A DNA stretch of 56,206 nucleotides from Deltaproteobacteria bacterium (lineage in GTDB: Bacteria > SAR324 > NAC60-12). The stretch spans positions 7,849 to 64,054 of the forward strand of contig NYTS01000031.1 in the NCBI GenBank assembly GCA_002683655.1, given 5' to 3'. Numbering within the stretch: the stretch's first letter is position 1; the number at the start of each line of letters is the position of its first letter. The position numbers and the translations under genes were made by a program. The notes under the pieces are model-generated. The model ran no database searches, had not been told where the DNA came from, and saw only the letters and a program-made list of their open reading frames with translations. This document shows, one piece after another, positions 1-9,670 of this stretch.

Positions 1-625
1 TGCTGTGGGTTGCTACGATCATGGTTTTCCCTGCTTTCCGAATAAGTTCCCTAAATAAACCTAAAGCTTGCTCTCCAGTTTGTCGATCTAGGTTACCAGT
101 GGGCTCATCGGCCAATACTAAATTTGGTTCGTGAACCAGTGCTCTGGCAATCGCTACCCTCTGCTGTTCCCCACCAGAAAGCTGATCAGAGAAGCTTTCC
201 AATCGATCCCCCAAACCTAGTTCCTGCATAAACTCAGCAACTCTAGCTTTGGCAATTTTTACAGATATTCCATTTAATTCCATTGGTAGCAACAGATTTT
301 CTTCAACGGTCAATGTAGGAATTAAATTGAAGGACTGGAAAATGAATCCAATATTTTTTCTACGAAATAGAGTTCTTTGGTGCTCGTCCAATTCATTCAA
401 CATGGTTTTCGCTATCCTAATACTTCCTGAGGACGGTTCATCGATCCCAGCCAGTAAGTTGAGCAAAGTAGATTTGCCAGAACCACTTCTTCCCAACAAA
501 GCCACTATCTGTCCCTCTTGAATTTTAAGACTTACATTTCGAAGGACTTCACGCATCTCACCACCTTCCAAATAGAACTTGTTCAATTCATTAAGTTCTA
601 AAAAATCTTTCGCTAAAATCTCCAA
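1..625 (-). CDS. LolD-like ABC transporter ATP-binding protein (3' end outside window)
   Basis: This is the nucleotide-binding subunit of an ABC transporter of the LolD/MacB type, which powers extraction of lipoproteins or substrates at the inner membrane. Visible motifs are a Walker A (GRSGSGKST), the signature LSGGEQQR followed by VAIARAL, and a Walker B with LADEPTGNLD. The start is read as TTG at 623-625, giving MEILAKDF; an AAGGA ribosome site lies six bases upstream and no better ATG precedes the conserved N-terminus. The reading frame runs off the left edge just after the H-loop (VATH), so only about the last 15-20 residues are missing. The permease partner (LolC/E-like) would lie outside the window. 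The family is certain; LolD specifically, rather than another export ATPase of the group, is inferred from the sequence style. Confidence 0.88.
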   Translation of the reverse strand, partial: MEILAKDFLELNELNKFYLEGGEMREVLRNVSLKIQEGQIVALLGRSGSGKSTLLNLLAGIDEPSSGSIRIAKTMLNELDEHQRTLFRRKNIGFIFQSFNLIPTLTVEENLLLPMELNGISVKIAKARVAEFMQELGLGDRLESFSDQLSGGEQQRVAIARALVHEPNLVLADEPTGNLDRQTGEQALGLFRELIRKAGKTMIVATHS

Positions 626-644
626 ATAGAATCCTTAATCAAAG

Positions 645-673
645 TTGACAAGTGACAGCAATCAAAGTAATTT
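645..673 (+). promoter_or_regulatory. putative sigma70-type promoter of the tRNA-His/tRNA-Arg pair
   Basis: A perfect TTGACA (645-650) is separated by 17 bases from TAATTT (668-673), placing a start site near 680, about ten bases ahead of tRNA-His. The -10 box is weak, so this is a motif-based inference. It faces away from the divergent ABC ATPase gene. Confidence 0.45.
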
Positions 674-690
674 TAACCGCTTTGCTGATG

Positions 691-766
691 GCGGGAGTAG
701 CTCAGTTGGTAGAGCGCTGGATTGTGATTCCAGTGGTCGTGGGTTCAAGTCCCATCTCTCGCCCCA
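691..766 (+). tRNA. tRNA-His (anticodon GTG)
   Basis: A cloverleaf can be drawn by hand. The acceptor arm GCGGGAG pairs with CTCTCGC, the D-arm region reads AGCTCAGTTGGTAGAGC, the anticodon loop contains GTG, and the T-arm contains GGTTCAAGTCC. The discriminator base is C73 (763) and CCA (764-766) is encoded. The base just upstream (690) is G, so the G-1 that pairs with C73 in histidine tRNAs is genomically encoded. It lies three bases ahead of tRNA-Arg and is almost certainly cotranscribed with it. Confidence 0.95.
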
Positions 767-769
767 TGG

Positions 770-846
770 GCGCCTGTAGCTCAGCTGGATAGAGCATTTG
801 ACTTCGGATCAAAGGGTCGGGGGTTCGAATCCTCCCGGGCGCGCCA
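770..846 (+). tRNA. tRNA-Arg (anticodon TCG)
   Basis: The acceptor arm GCGCCTG pairs with CGGGCGC (one U-G pair). The anticodon stem TTTGA/TCAAA closes a loop with TCG, the T-loop is GGTTCGAATCC, the discriminator is G, and CCA is encoded at 844-846. It reads CGA codons. It forms a two-tRNA unit with tRNA-His. Confidence 0.95.
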
Positions 847-920
847 TGCCTTCCTCACAAAATACAATCATTTCGATTACCCCGCTTTTCCTGCTTTCAA
901 AAAGACCCTCGCAATTAATT

Positions 921-2180
921 TTAATATTCTACTGCTTCTCTCTTGAGCAATGGTTGCTCTTTCACTGGAAGATGAACGATGGCTGAGAAAGCCCCCACCC
1001 CAACACCAACCCACCAAACTACATCGTAAGACCCAAATTCATCATAGAACAGACCACCTAACCATACCCCTGCAAAACCACCCAGTTGATGAGATAAAAA
1101 AACCAATCCGTATAAAGTACCCATGTACTTAAGTCCGTAGTTATAGGCAACCAATCCTGAGGTTAGTGGCACAGTGGCTAACCATAAGCTTCCCATCACA
1201 GCTGAAAACAATAGAACTGAGTTCGACGTAATTGGCAACATGATGAAGGCTGCAGCCGCAATTGTGCGGCCTAGATAAATCAACGATAGCAAATTTTTCT
1301 TTAGAAAGTATTTCCCCAGTGCCCCTGCGGCTATGGTTCCCAAAAGATTTGCTATGCCAATCATAGCGATTGAAAATGCACCCAACTCCGACGTTGTTGA
1401 GACTCCAATGCTCCGTAAAAGACTATCCTGAGGTATTCCCATACACATTTCCTCCACTAAAGCTGGAAAATGTGCAGTGATGAAAGCCAGTTGAAAGCCA
1501 CAGGAAAAGAATCCCAAGAAAATCATGATGAAGCTTGGATCCTTGAAAGCCCTGCCACAAACTTCTCCTAGGCTCTCCTCCAAATCTTGCCGAGTAGCAG
1601 AATTGGTTGATCGCAAGAAAGGGAGAACTACTAAGACAAAGAGAATCGAAACTGCAAAAACCAGAAAAACTTCGGACCATGGCATTATCCCAAGTAACCA
1701 ACTAGCTGTTGGAGGACCAACAATCTGACCAGCTGAGCCAGCTGCTGCGGTAATGCCTAACGCTAGGGAACGATTCTCAGGACTCGTACTTCTTCCAACG
1801 ACAGCCAAGATCACCCCAAAACCTGTCCCAGCGATTCCAAAACCAACTAAAATTTCTAGTATTTGAAGCGCTTCTGGAGTGACGGCATAGCTACTCAAAA
1901 CTAATCCTAGAGCATACAGGAGTGCCCCAAGCACAATTGCTTTTCGGTCTCCCCACTTCTCTGCAATGACACTGAAGAGTGGTTGTCCAATTCCCCAAGC
2001 AAGATTCTGAATAGCAATCGCGAGAGAAAACTCTGAACGAGGCCAAAGGAACTCGGTACCGATAGGGACCTGAAAAACCCCAAAGCTGGCCCTGATTGCA
2101 AAACCAACCATTAAAATGACGGAACCAGCCAAAAGCACTGGAGTAAACAATGATGCCTTGTTGTCTGAGTGCATATTCAA
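921..2180 (-). CDS. MFS transporter (monocarboxylate/oxalate-antiporter-like)
   Basis: This is a 419-residue inner-membrane permease with about twelve hydrophobic segments in two halves joined by a charged loop near residues 190-215. The short loop between segments 2 and 3 carries the family's A-motif-like basic stretch (AEKWGDRKAIVLG). The N-terminal helix with RASFGVFQVPIGTEF and the overall length resemble the OFA/monocarboxylate branch of the major facilitator superfamily, so an organic acid is the likeliest substrate. That is inferred, and the substrate cannot be read from sequence. The gene is monocistronic as far as can be seen: tRNAs lie downstream and the calcium ATPase gene ends about 150 bases upstream. 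Translation could start at Met1 or Met3. Confidence 0.85.
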   Translation of the reverse strand: MNMHSDNKASLFTPVLLAGSVILMVGFAIRASFGVFQVPIGTEFLWPRSEFSLAIAIQNLAWGIGQPLFSVIAEKWGDRKAIVLGALLYALGLVLSSYAVTPEALQILEILVGFGIAGTGFGVILAVVGRSTSPENRSLALGITAAAGSAGQIVGPPTASWLLGIMPWSEVFLVFAVSILFVLVVLPFLRSTNSATRQDLEESLGEVCGRAFKDPSFIMIFLGFFSCGFQLAFITAHFPALVEEMCMGIPQDSLLRSIGVSTTSELGAFSIAMIGIANLLGTIAAGALGKYFLKKNLLSLIYLGRTIAAAAFIMLPITSNSVLLFSAVMGSLWLATVPLTSGLVAYNYGLKYMGTLYGLVFLSHQLGGFAGVWLGGLFYDEFGSYDVVWWVGVGVGAFSAIVHLPVKEQPLLKREAVEY

Positions 2181-2282
2181 AACAACTCTGTCTTTCAGGA
2201 GTAGAGTGGGGATTCTGCTAACGGAAGATGAATCAGCGGTGGGAATAAATTATTAAAAATGTCAGCTTGCTTTGGTAAGCTT

Positions 2283-2308
2283 TCCGGCCTTGTGCATGCC
2301 AGGCCGGA
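2283..2308. other. stem-loop in the 3' flank of the calcium ATPase gene
   Basis: There is a perfect 8-bp inverted repeat, TCCGGCCT (2283-2290) and AGGCCGGA (2301-2308), around a 10-base loop. It sits about 20 bases past the ATPase stop codon. No T-run follows on either strand, so it is not a textbook intrinsic terminator. It may still protect or end the transcript. Confidence 0.5.
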
Positions 2309-2329
2309 GTAGCAGCTACTTCTTAAAGC

Positions 2330-5170
2330 TTAGGCTTTCAATCTCTCTACCTCCTCAGGTTTCATCTTGGTTGCTGTGGCAACAACGTCAATGCTCATCT
2401 CAGTTTCACTGTTGACTAGCCTGCGAGCAATTTCAACTCGCTCATGTTCTTGGCCACGCAGCATTCCTTCCCGGTGACCTTGGCGCCCTTTTGCTTCCAT
2501 TGCCTCCATAATCCGATCCCGAATTCTTTTACGAATTTGATCCACTGGAATGATCAAGACCGCCAAAATAAGAACCATCAGCCATTCACCAAAGCCTAAA
2601 CCGACAGTTCGTAGAACCTCACCTCCCAAGTAAGTGAAGATGATCTGGAGGAAGAAGATCAAGCCAACGACCCGTAAGAAATTCTTGTTTTCACCAATAT
2701 ACTCAAATAGATCTGTACCCTCTGTACGTGAGTTAAATTTATTGAAATTGTTGATGAAAACAAAGAACGCGAAAAATGCTGTCAACAATACTGCATCTGG
2801 ATTGTAACCTGGATCTGTTGGTAATCCACAACGACTTTCATCACAGGCAAAGAAACTGCTGAGTCCATCACTGGTCAAGAAGAACAAACTCATGATAGCC
2901 ATCGCAATCCCATTTGTGAAAATAGCAGACCACATGTCTGGGGTAATTAATGGTGCATTTTTTGGAATTGGAGGTTCCTTCATGTATCGACTCAGAGCAG
3001 CCTCTCCAGCAAAGGCAATCGCAGCCAGAGTGTCCATAACAAGGTTAATCCAGAGCATTTGAGTCATGGTGAGCGGCAGGCCTATTCCAAAGAAAGGGCC
3101 AAAGAAAGCCACCAGAATCGCAGCAACATTTACTGAAAGTTGGAAGATTAGGAACTTTCTTATAGATTTTAGCAATGTCCTTCCATAAAGGACAGCACGA
3201 GTTAGTGATGAGAAGTTGTCGTCCAAAATGACAATATCACTGGACTCCTTCGTCATTTCAGTCCCACTCCCCATAGCGAATCCAACATCGGCATTTTTTA
3301 CAGCGGGGGCGTCATTAACGCCATCACCCGTCATACCCACAACCCAATTGCGTTCCTTGGCAGCCTTAACAAGGCGGCTTTTATCAGTTGGTAGTGCTCT
3401 TGATACGACACAAAGATTCGGAAGCATGTCGCGAACCTGAGCGTCAGACATTTCTCCCAGTTCTGTGGAGGTCGTCACAACTGGATTATCCCCTTGGATA
3501 ATCCCCATTTCTTTGGCAATCGCACGCGCAGTATTCTTCGCATCACCCGTGATCATAACCACGCGAATTCCAGCTGCTTGAGCCTCTTGAACTGCAACTT
3601 TAGCTTCCTGACGAATTTCGTCTCTCAACCCGAAGATGGTGATTAAAGCAAGATTTTGAGGCAGGGAAGGATCCTCACTAATTGACTCATCGGTCACTGC
3701 TAGCCCAATCAAACGCATAGCTCGCTCGGACATCTTATCCATCTCCTCTAGCAAGTTCTCATGCGAAGGTAAAGGATGGCGCTCTCCGTTTTCGTCTATA
3801 TAGGCCGTACAGTTAGCCAGCACAATTTCGGCGGCTCCTTTGACCATCGTGACTGACTTCTTACCTTTCACTTGTGAGGCTGAAAATTTGTAGAGGCTCT
3901 TGAAGGGGATATTTTGGACGAGTTCTACATCGTCTTTTTCGTTTAGGTTCTCAGCCAAGTATCTAAGTAGGGCTTTTTCAGTTGGATTAGCTCCAACAAT
4001 GACAGGTTTTGGACCGGTAGTGTCAATGGCAGCGCTGGTATTGTTGCGCAAGGAGAAGACAATTTCATTGCGCAGGCCATCAGGAATTTCATCAAGCTTA
4101 GAGTGGTGCTTGCCTGTACCGTCTAGAGTATCAGCAACCTGTAATAAGCCCTGCGTCAGGGTTCCAGTTTTGTCGGAAAACAATACCGTTAGACTACCAG
4201 CTGTTTCTATTCCGAGTAGCTTCCTCACGAGAACTTTAGCCTTCAACAGCTTACGCATGTTCATCGAAAGGACGGTTGCGATCATCATTGGTAGTCCCTC
4301 TGGAACTACTACTACGATGATGATGATGGCTAATACTAATGCAGTTACGATATCGTGGACAATCTCTCCAAATGGCTGCGAGAAGTATAGGCCTACACTC
4401 TCGGCTTCAATGAAGATGTGATTTGACATGAATGCAAAGGCAATCATCACAGAACCAATGTAGCCAAAACGGCTGATTTTTTGACCAAGATCTGCTAACT
4501 TTTCTTGTAAAGGAGATAATCGGTCTTCGGCCGAAACTAACTCTTTCATGGTTTGACCGTATTTGGTCTTGTCACCAACAGCAGTGACCAGCATCACACC
4601 TTCACCATCATCAACCAAAGCCGCACGCGGAAGTTCGTTTCGCTCTTCATCAATTTTATTTGGGTCTTCGACTGGTACCTTTTTAATAGGTTCTGATTCC
4701 CCAGTTAGGGCAGCAGCGTTTACTTCGAGTTTCCCAGCGAGCAAGTATCCGTCAGCCGGCACTGTATCACCTGGTTGTAAAACAACATTATCCCCAGCAA
4801 CCAAATCGTTGATGCTAATTTCTTGAAGTGTATTATCCCTGAAGGCTTTCACTTTAACTAATGATGCTTCTTCGAGAAGCTTTTGAAACTCATTCTCATT
4901 ACTGTACTCTGACCAGGTCGCAACAAGAGTAGCCAACGCTACAGCAATCGCGATTCCTACGCCCTCATACCAAGGAGCAAAGCCAATCAGGGAGAGGAAA
5001 ACTGTTATCCCAAGCGCAGCAATCAGGATGATAATGATTGGGTCTTTCAGGTTTGCCAGTAGCTTGTCGGAAAAACTCTCTACCTCCTGTGTAGTTACCG
5101 CGTTTGAACCATTCTGATTTCTCGACTGCAGCGCTTCTGCTTCAGTCAAACCAGGGTACTGAAATTTCAT
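2330..5170 (-). CDS. P-type calcium-transporting ATPase, PMCA type
   Basis: This is a 946-residue P2-type cation pump exporting Ca2+ from the cytoplasm at the cost of ATP. Motifs seen are TGES at about residues 156-159 (dephosphorylation), PEGLP at about 290-294 in the fourth membrane helix (ion binding), the phosphorylation motif DKTGT with Asp333, and TGDGVNDAPA of the hinge. The last hydrophobic pairs include NLVMDTLAA, typical of calcium pumps. After the final helix there is a charged C-terminal tail of roughly 80 residues ending in a small helix-turn-like stretch (MSIDVVATATKMKPEEVERLKA), possibly regulatory as in plasma-membrane type pumps. The gene is transcribed away from kdsA across a 216-bp AT-rich gap holding both promoters. 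The start ATG at 5170 precedes the conserved N-terminal region. Confidence 0.93.
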   Translation of the reverse strand: MKFQYPGLTEAEALQSRNQNGSNAVTTQEVESFSDKLLANLKDPIIIILIAALGITVFLSLIGFAPWYEGVGIAIAVALATLVATWSEYSNENEFQKLLEEASLVKVKAFRDNTLQEISINDLVAGDNVVLQPGDTVPADGYLLAGKLEVNAAALTGESEPIKKVPVEDPNKIDEERNELPRAALVDDGEGVMLVTAVGDKTKYGQTMKELVSAEDRLSPLQEKLADLGQKISRFGYIGSVMIAFAFMSNHIFIEAESVGLYFSQPFGEIVHDIVTALVLAIIIIVVVVPEGLPMMIATVLSMNMRKLLKAKVLVRKLLGIETAGSLTVLFSDKTGTLTQGLLQVADTLDGTGKHHSKLDEIPDGLRNEIVFSLRNNTSAAIDTTGPKPVIVGANPTEKALLRYLAENLNEKDDVELVQNIPFKSLYKFSASQVKGKKSVTMVKGAAEIVLANCTAYIDENGERHPLPSHENLLEEMDKMSERAMRLIGLAVTDESISEDPSLPQNLALITIFGLRDEIRQEAKVAVQEAQAAGIRVVMITGDAKNTARAIAKEMGIIQGDNPVVTTSTELGEMSDAQVRDMLPNLCVVSRALPTDKSRLVKAAKERNWVVGMTGDGVNDAPAVKNADVGFAMGSGTEMTKESSDIVILDDNFSSLTRAVLYGRTLLKSIRKFLIFQLSVNVAAILVAFFGPFFGIGLPLTMTQMLWINLVMDTLAAIAFAGEAALSRYMKEPPIPKNAPLITPDMWSAIFTNGIAMAIMSLFFLTSDGLSSFFACDESRCGLPTDPGYNPDAVLLTAFFAFFVFINNFNKFNSRTEGTDLFEYIGENKNFLRVVGLIFFLQIIFTYLGGEVLRTVGLGFGEWLMVLILAVLIIPVDQIRKRIRDRIMEAMEAKGRQGHREGMLRGQEHERVEIARRLVNSETEMSIDVVATATKMKPEEVERLKA

Positions 5171-5386
5171 CTAGACTCCTTTGTAAAACCTCGGTTCATC
5201 ACTTTGTTAAAATATTTTGACATTATGGATGCTAGCAGGTTTTTTCCCTTCGTAAAGCTATTTCTATCCTTTTCTCCCATAGATTACTCATGTGAAAAAT
5301 ATGTGACAAATACTTCATATCATTGATAAAAATTAATCTAATCTGATTATCCTGAATTAGACGTTTACATTCTACCAAATTAAATT

Positions 5387-6235
5387 ATGCCGCTTAGTAC
5401 TATTCCGTTATCTACTGAAATTGAAATTGGAAACCATCTTCCCTTCGTTTTAATTGGAGGGATGAATGTGTTAGAGAGTCGGGAACTCACACTTAGAACA
5501 GCAGAGACCTTTGTTAACATAACAGAAAAGCTCTCGATTCCTTATGTATTCAAGGCGTCATTTGATAAAGCGAATCGCTCCTCAGTTCACTCATTTCGTG
5601 GACCTGGAATTGAAAAGGGATTGAAATGGCTGGAGGAAGTCCGTCAGGCTTTCAATGTACCTGTAATTACAGACGTACATGAGCCTCATCAAGCAAGTGC
5701 TGTTGCCTCCGTGGTAGATATACTCCAGCTGCCTGCCTTTTTATCGAGGCAAACGGATCTGGTCATAGCTCTCGCAAAGACTCAGAAAGCTATCAATATC
5801 AAAAAAGCACAATTCCTTTCTCCCTCTGAAATGGAAAATATTCTTCAGAAGTTTGAGAGCGCAGGTAATAGCCAAGTTATGCTATGTGAACGGGGGACAA
5901 TGTTCGGATACAATAATTTAATTGTGGACATGTTGGGCTTTGGCTTGATGAAAAAACTAGGTGCACCTGTAATTTTTGACGCAACTCACGCAGTACAGAT
6001 TCCTGGTGGACAAGGCTCTGCTGCTGGTGGTCGTCGACAGCAACTCCGAGAATTGGTCCTCTCGGGATTAGCCACTGGCATTGCGGGAATCTTTCTGGAA
6101 GCCCACCCAAATCCCTCTGAGGCAAAATGCGATGGACCCAGTGCTTGGCCTTTGGACAAATTAGAAGCTTTACTGATTCAACTTAAGAAGCAGGATGAGT
6201 TGGCTAAAAGCCTGCCACCAATTGAAGTGGAATAA
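5387..6235 (+). CDS. kdsA: 3-deoxy-8-phosphooctulonate (KDO-8-P) synthase
   Basis: The enzyme condenses phosphoenolpyruvate with arabinose 5-phosphate to give KDO-8-phosphate, a committed cytosolic step toward the lipopolysaccharide inner core. The 282-residue protein aligns by eye along its whole length with E. coli KdsA, through blocks such as [55 protein letters not shown] and [19 protein letters not shown]. Asn27 in GGMNVLE occupies the position that is Cys in metal-dependent enzymes, so this is predicted to be a metal-independent KdsA. It stands alone between two minus-strand blocks, and pyrG/eno, its common neighbours, are absent. No clear Shine-Dalgarno precedes the ATG. Confidence 0.97.
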   Translation: MPLSTIPLSTEIEIGNHLPFVLIGGMNVLESRELTLRTAETFVNITEKLSIPYVFKASFDKANRSSVHSFRGPGIEKGLKWLEEVRQAFNVPVITDVHEPHQASAVASVVDILQLPAFLSRQTDLVIALAKTQKAINIKKAQFLSPSEMENILQKFESAGNSQVMLCERGTMFGYNNLIVDMLGFGLMKKLGAPVIFDATHAVQIPGGQGSAAGGRRQQLRELVLSGLATGIAGIFLEAHPNPSEAKCDGPSAWPLDKLEALLIQLKKQDELAKSLPPIEVE

Positions 6236-6286
6236 GCTTGGAGGGACGGAACACCTTCTTGTTTTGCACAAGAGGGTTGGCTGGAT

Positions 6287-7036
6287 TCAGATTTGGAAGA
6301 GAGTTTTCCAGAATCTTTTTGAGGATTGACGGCCCATCTCGGCTATGCTTTCCGTCAAGGGGATTGATTTTGGACATACCTCTACACAGTTCTGAGCGTT
6401 GCCGCAAGCAGCAATTCCGCCATCGTCCATCAGGGAGTCTAGTCGCTCATTGGCGATTAATTTTCCGGTAGGATGCATGTTGAACAGGCGTGCTTGGCTG
6501 ATCGCTGCTGCTCCCACGAAATTGTTATCACGACTGTACTGAGGGCATGCTTCAACGCAGCAGCCACAGGTCATGCACTCTGAAAGTTTGTAAGCGACTC
6601 CCTGATGATCTGGTAGAATCTTATCTCCAGGCCCAAGATCATGGTAGCCATCCATCGGAACCCAGGCTTTGATCCGCTTCAGTGCTTCAAACATTCTGGA
6701 GCGGTCCACGGCTAGATCCCTGACAACGGGGAACTTGCTCAGAGGCTGCAAGGTAATTGGTTGCATTAACTTATCGATCAAAGCACTACAAGACTGGCGA
6801 GTCTTGCCATTGATCACCATTGTGCAGGTTCCGCATACTTCTTCCAGGCAGTTGCACTCCCAAACGACCGGACGTACTTTCTTACCTTCTGAATTGATTG
6901 GATTCTTTTGAATATCCATCAAGCAGGAAATGACGTTCGAATTTGGCAGATAAGGTATCACAAATGTCTCCCAGAAAGAGGGCTGATTAGGCCCATCTTG
7001 CCGAAGGATTTTAAAGGTAATTGTCTTGTTTGACAT
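6287..7036 (-). CDS. sdhB: succinate dehydrogenase/fumarate reductase iron-sulfur subunit
   Basis: The 249-residue electron-transfer subunit carries the three clusters of complex II. The [2Fe-2S] ligands are Cys61, Cys63, Cys68, Cys71 and Cys83 in the N-terminal ferredoxin fold. The C-terminal domain has CxxCxxCxxxCP starting at Cys154 and a second set at Cys211, Cys217 and Cys221 (CGNAQNCVEVCPKSIP). It passes electrons from SdhA to the membrane cytochrome SdhC. It is the last gene of sdhC-sdhA-sdhB, 13 bases after sdhA, and ends convergently to kdsA. The protein belongs to the group of diheme (b558-type) complexes in which there is a single membrane subunit. Confidence 0.95.
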   Translation of the reverse strand: MSNKTITFKILRQDGPNQPSFWETFVIPYLPNSNVISCLMDIQKNPINSEGKKVRPVVWECNCLEEVCGTCTMVINGKTRQSCSALIDKLMQPITLQPLSKFPVVRDLAVDRSRMFEALKRIKAWVPMDGYHDLGPGDKILPDHQGVAYKLSECMTCGCCVEACPQYSRDNNFVGAAAISQARLFNMHPTGKLIANERLDSLMDDGGIAACGNAQNCVEVCPKSIPLTESIAEMGRQSSKRFWKTLFQI

Positions 7037-7049
7037 TTCGCTCCCTAGT

Positions 7050-8984
7050 TCAGTCGTACTTGCGTGGACGTGGTTGAATCAATGAGGTATCTATGGCTTC
7101 ATAGCTGATATCAGGGCCTTTTCCATTGAAAGTCGCAATCGAACTTTTCAGCCATTTCTCGTTCGTTTCCTCGTAAAGCCGCATATATTCTAGGTGATCT
7201 GGCTTGAAAGAATCTTGTTTGAGGCCTCTCTCCGCTTTCAACTTGGTGTACTCGAGGAAACTTTCTGGCTTAAAATCACTTGGCTGGTTGATTTCAAATT
7301 CTGGCTTATAGTGGGCCCCCCTGAACTCGTCACGGAGCAGCGCACCTTTGGCAATTACCTTTGAAAGCTGAATCATGTTGTAGAGTTGGTTTACAAAGCT
7401 TGGCACTGGATTGGTCCAGTCACTCGTGTCCAAACATTCAACATCTTTCCAGCGTTCATCATACTCATCAATTTTTTCAACGGTTGCAGCAAGTCTAGCA
7501 TTATCGCGAACGATGAGGACATTTGACATCATCGTTTCTGATAATTCTGTATGGAGCTTGTATGGGTTTTCCTTACCCTTCATTTGCTTTATGCTAGTAA
7601 ACTTTTCTTGCCATTGTTGTTGTGCCTGATCAAACAAGGAAGACGGAAGGTCAGTTGCAGATCCTTTTTGATTCTTGATGTAATTCACGACTCCTGGTCC
7701 CATCATCAAGCCGGTGTAGATACAGCTCAATAGTGAATTAGCTCCGAGTCGGTTAGCCCCATGGTACTGATAATCAGCTTCTCCCGCAGCATATAGCCCC
7801 TCCATCGAGGTCATTTGGTTGCGAGGGGACTGGTGATCAATAAAACCATCGGCTGTCCTGTTGTAATCTGTCCAAATCCCTCCCATCGAATAATGAACAG
7901 CTGGAAAGATTTCCATTGGCTCCTCACGAGGATCCACCCCAGTAAATTTCTCATAAATTTCAAGGATTCCCCCAAGTCTTCTATCCAGGAATTCGCGTGA
8001 ATGATGAGTAAGGTCTAAATAGACCTTCATGTCTCCATGCACACCCAGGCCTTGATTCACACAAATATTGTAGATTTCTCTTGCACCAACATCTCTTGGG
8101 ACCAAATTCCCAAATCTGGGGTATTTCTCTTCAAGAAAATATAACCGCTCTTCCGCTGGAATCTCTTTTGGATCTCTCTGATCATTGGCTTTTCTAGGAA
8201 CCCAAACCCTACCACCTTCACCCCGTGCAGATTCGCTCATCAAGCGCAATTTGTCACGCCCAGGCACAGCCGTGGGGTGAATTTGAATGAATTCACCATT
8301 TCCATACTTAGCACCTTGTAAATAAGCTGAGGTTGTTGCAGTTCCAGTACAAACCACAGAATTTGTAGAACGACCATATACTACCCCAGGTCCTCCTGTG
8401 GCCAATATGACCGCATCACCTCTCTCTGCTCGGATATCACCAGTTCTTAGATTTTGGATTACAGCCCCGACACATTTTCCATCTTCGTCTTGAACAGCCC
8501 CAAGATATTCATGCCATTCTATTTTTTCGACCAAGCCTTCAACTTCGTATCTTCGAACCTGCTCATCTAACGCATAAAGTAGCTGTTGGCCCGTGGTGGC
8601 ACCAGAGAAAGCAGTCCGATGGTGTAGGGTGCCTCCAAATCTGCGGAAGTCTAAGTTGCCTTCAGGTGTTCGATTGAATGGAACCCCCATTCGATCCAGT
8701 AAATAAATGATGAAGGGGGCATGATAGCACATATCCTTACACAAAGGTTGGTGCCCCAAAAAGTCCCCTCCCTTTACGGTGTCGTAGAAATGAATCTCCG
8801 GAGAATCTCCTTCTCCTTTAATATTTACTGCCCCGTTGATTCCACCCTGAGCACAAACCGAGTGGGATCGTTTCACCGGAAGGAATGAAACCAGTAGCAC
8901 TGACATTCCCTGCTCCGCAATTTTCATGGTTGCGGCCAATCCAGCAAGCCCTCCTCCTACAACGATAGCTCTCTGCTTAGTCAT
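7050..8984 (-). CDS. sdhA: succinate dehydrogenase/fumarate reductase flavoprotein subunit
   Basis: This 644-residue catalytic subunit oxidizes succinate to fumarate (or the reverse) and holds covalently bound FAD. The N-terminal Rossmann motif GGGLAGLAA is present. His41 in RSHSVCAQGG is the expected FAD attachment site. Further conserved blocks are HPTAVPGRDKLRLMSESARGEGG, with the active-site Arg, and GGIWTDYNRTADG followed by LYAAGEADYQYHGANRLGANSLLSC. Length and insertions match the Bacillus/Wolinella-like class rather than the E. coli SdhA class. It is the middle gene of sdhCAB, with 13 bases to sdhB and 68 to sdhC. Confidence 0.96.
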   Translation of the reverse strand: MTKQRAIVVGGGLAGLAATMKIAEQGMSVLLVSFLPVKRSHSVCAQGGINGAVNIKGEGDSPEIHFYDTVKGGDFLGHQPLCKDMCYHAPFIIYLLDRMGVPFNRTPEGNLDFRRFGGTLHHRTAFSGATTGQQLLYALDEQVRRYEVEGLVEKIEWHEYLGAVQDEDGKCVGAVIQNLRTGDIRAERGDAVILATGGPGVVYGRSTNSVVCTGTATTSAYLQGAKYGNGEFIQIHPTAVPGRDKLRLMSESARGEGGRVWVPRKANDQRDPKEIPAEERLYFLEEKYPRFGNLVPRDVGAREIYNICVNQGLGVHGDMKVYLDLTHHSREFLDRRLGGILEIYEKFTGVDPREEPMEIFPAVHYSMGGIWTDYNRTADGFIDHQSPRNQMTSMEGLYAAGEADYQYHGANRLGANSLLSCIYTGLMMGPGVVNYIKNQKGSATDLPSSLFDQAQQQWQEKFTSIKQMKGKENPYKLHTELSETMMSNVLIVRDNARLAATVEKIDEYDERWKDVECLDTSDWTNPVPSFVNQLYNMIQLSKVIAKGALLRDEFRGAHYKPEFEINQPSDFKPESFLEYTKLKAERGLKQDSFKPDHLEYMRLYEETNEKWLKSSIATFNGKGPDISYEAIDTSLIQPRPRKYD

Positions 8985-9052
8985 GAATTTTTCTCCATTT
9001 TAAATCGGATGAATTTAGGCGGATGATTCTTGAAAACTCATTACTAGAGATT

Positions 9053-9670
9053 CTACCAGATCGCTGACAGTGAATACAACGCTACTGCGGTCAGGAAAAC
9101 AAAAACTAAGATGCTCAAAACCCTAACTCTCAACTGTGCTCTGGGTGTCAGAGCAAGCCCCCAAGTCATACTAAATGTGTTGATACCATTCGCAAAATGG
9201 AAGGTTGCGCCCAAAATTCCAAGTAAATAAACACTTTTTGTGAGCCATCCAGTTTCTGCAGAGGCAAATCCCTCAGCCAAGTGTTCGAAGTGTTGGCCGT
9301 AAGTATCGGTCATCAACGGCATCACCTTAGTGTTATAAAGATGAGCAAAAATAAATAATAGAACTCCGATACCACTAATTCGCTGAAGCCAGTACAGAAG
9401 ATGTGAAAAATAGTGATAGGAAGGCTGTGGGGTTGCCTCAATGGAGAGTTTTGCCCCTAAAATCGAATGGTAGAAAAGCGGTATGTAAACGAAGATGATC
9501 AGTAGCCAGATTGCTAATGGGCTTTCATAGAATGCATTCGTATGCTCGTTATATTTCTCAGCCCCTTGATGAAGATAGAGTTGGGTATAGAGGTGATATA
9601 TTAAAAAGAGGCCAACTGGGATAATACCTGTAAGACTATGAACACGGCGGGCAAAGAAATAGGAGTTCAT
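9053..9670 (-). CDS. sdhC: succinate dehydrogenase cytochrome b558-type membrane subunit
   Basis: The 205-residue membrane anchor has five hydrophobic helices. Histidines suited to ligating two hemes lie inside or at the ends of helices: His26, His68, His110 and His158. The N-terminal YFFARRVHSLTG and the later WLQRISGI are typical of the single-subunit diheme cytochromes of SdhCAB complexes. The protein anchors SdhAB at the inner membrane and transfers electrons to the quinone pool. No sdhD is present, consistent with this type. It is the first gene of the sdh operon and follows rpsT at about 110 bases, a gap large enough for a promoter. Confidence 0.92.
   Translation of the reverse strand: MNSYFFARRVHSLTGIIPVGLFLIYHLYTQLYLHQGAEKYNEHTNAFYESPLAIWLLIIFVYIPLFYHSILGAKLSIEATPQPSYHYFSHLLYWLQRISGIGVLLFIFAHLYNTKVMPLMTDTYGQHFEHLAEGFASAETGWLTKSVYLLGILGATFHFANGINTFSMTWGLALTPRAQLRVRVLSILVFVFLTAVALYSLSAIW

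Noticed and set aside
249-986. Plus-strand ORFs over the ABC ATPase and tRNA region
   Set aside because: One is antisense to Walker A and the other runs through tRNA-Arg; neither has gene-like features.
2283-2308. Stem-loop as an intrinsic terminator of the calcium ATPase gene
   Set aside because: The stem is strong but no T-run follows on the minus strand, so I report only a stem-loop.
3900-4421. 173-codon plus-strand ORF inside the calcium ATPase gene
   Set aside because: It is antisense to conserved ATPase motifs and shows the composition of a shadow frame.
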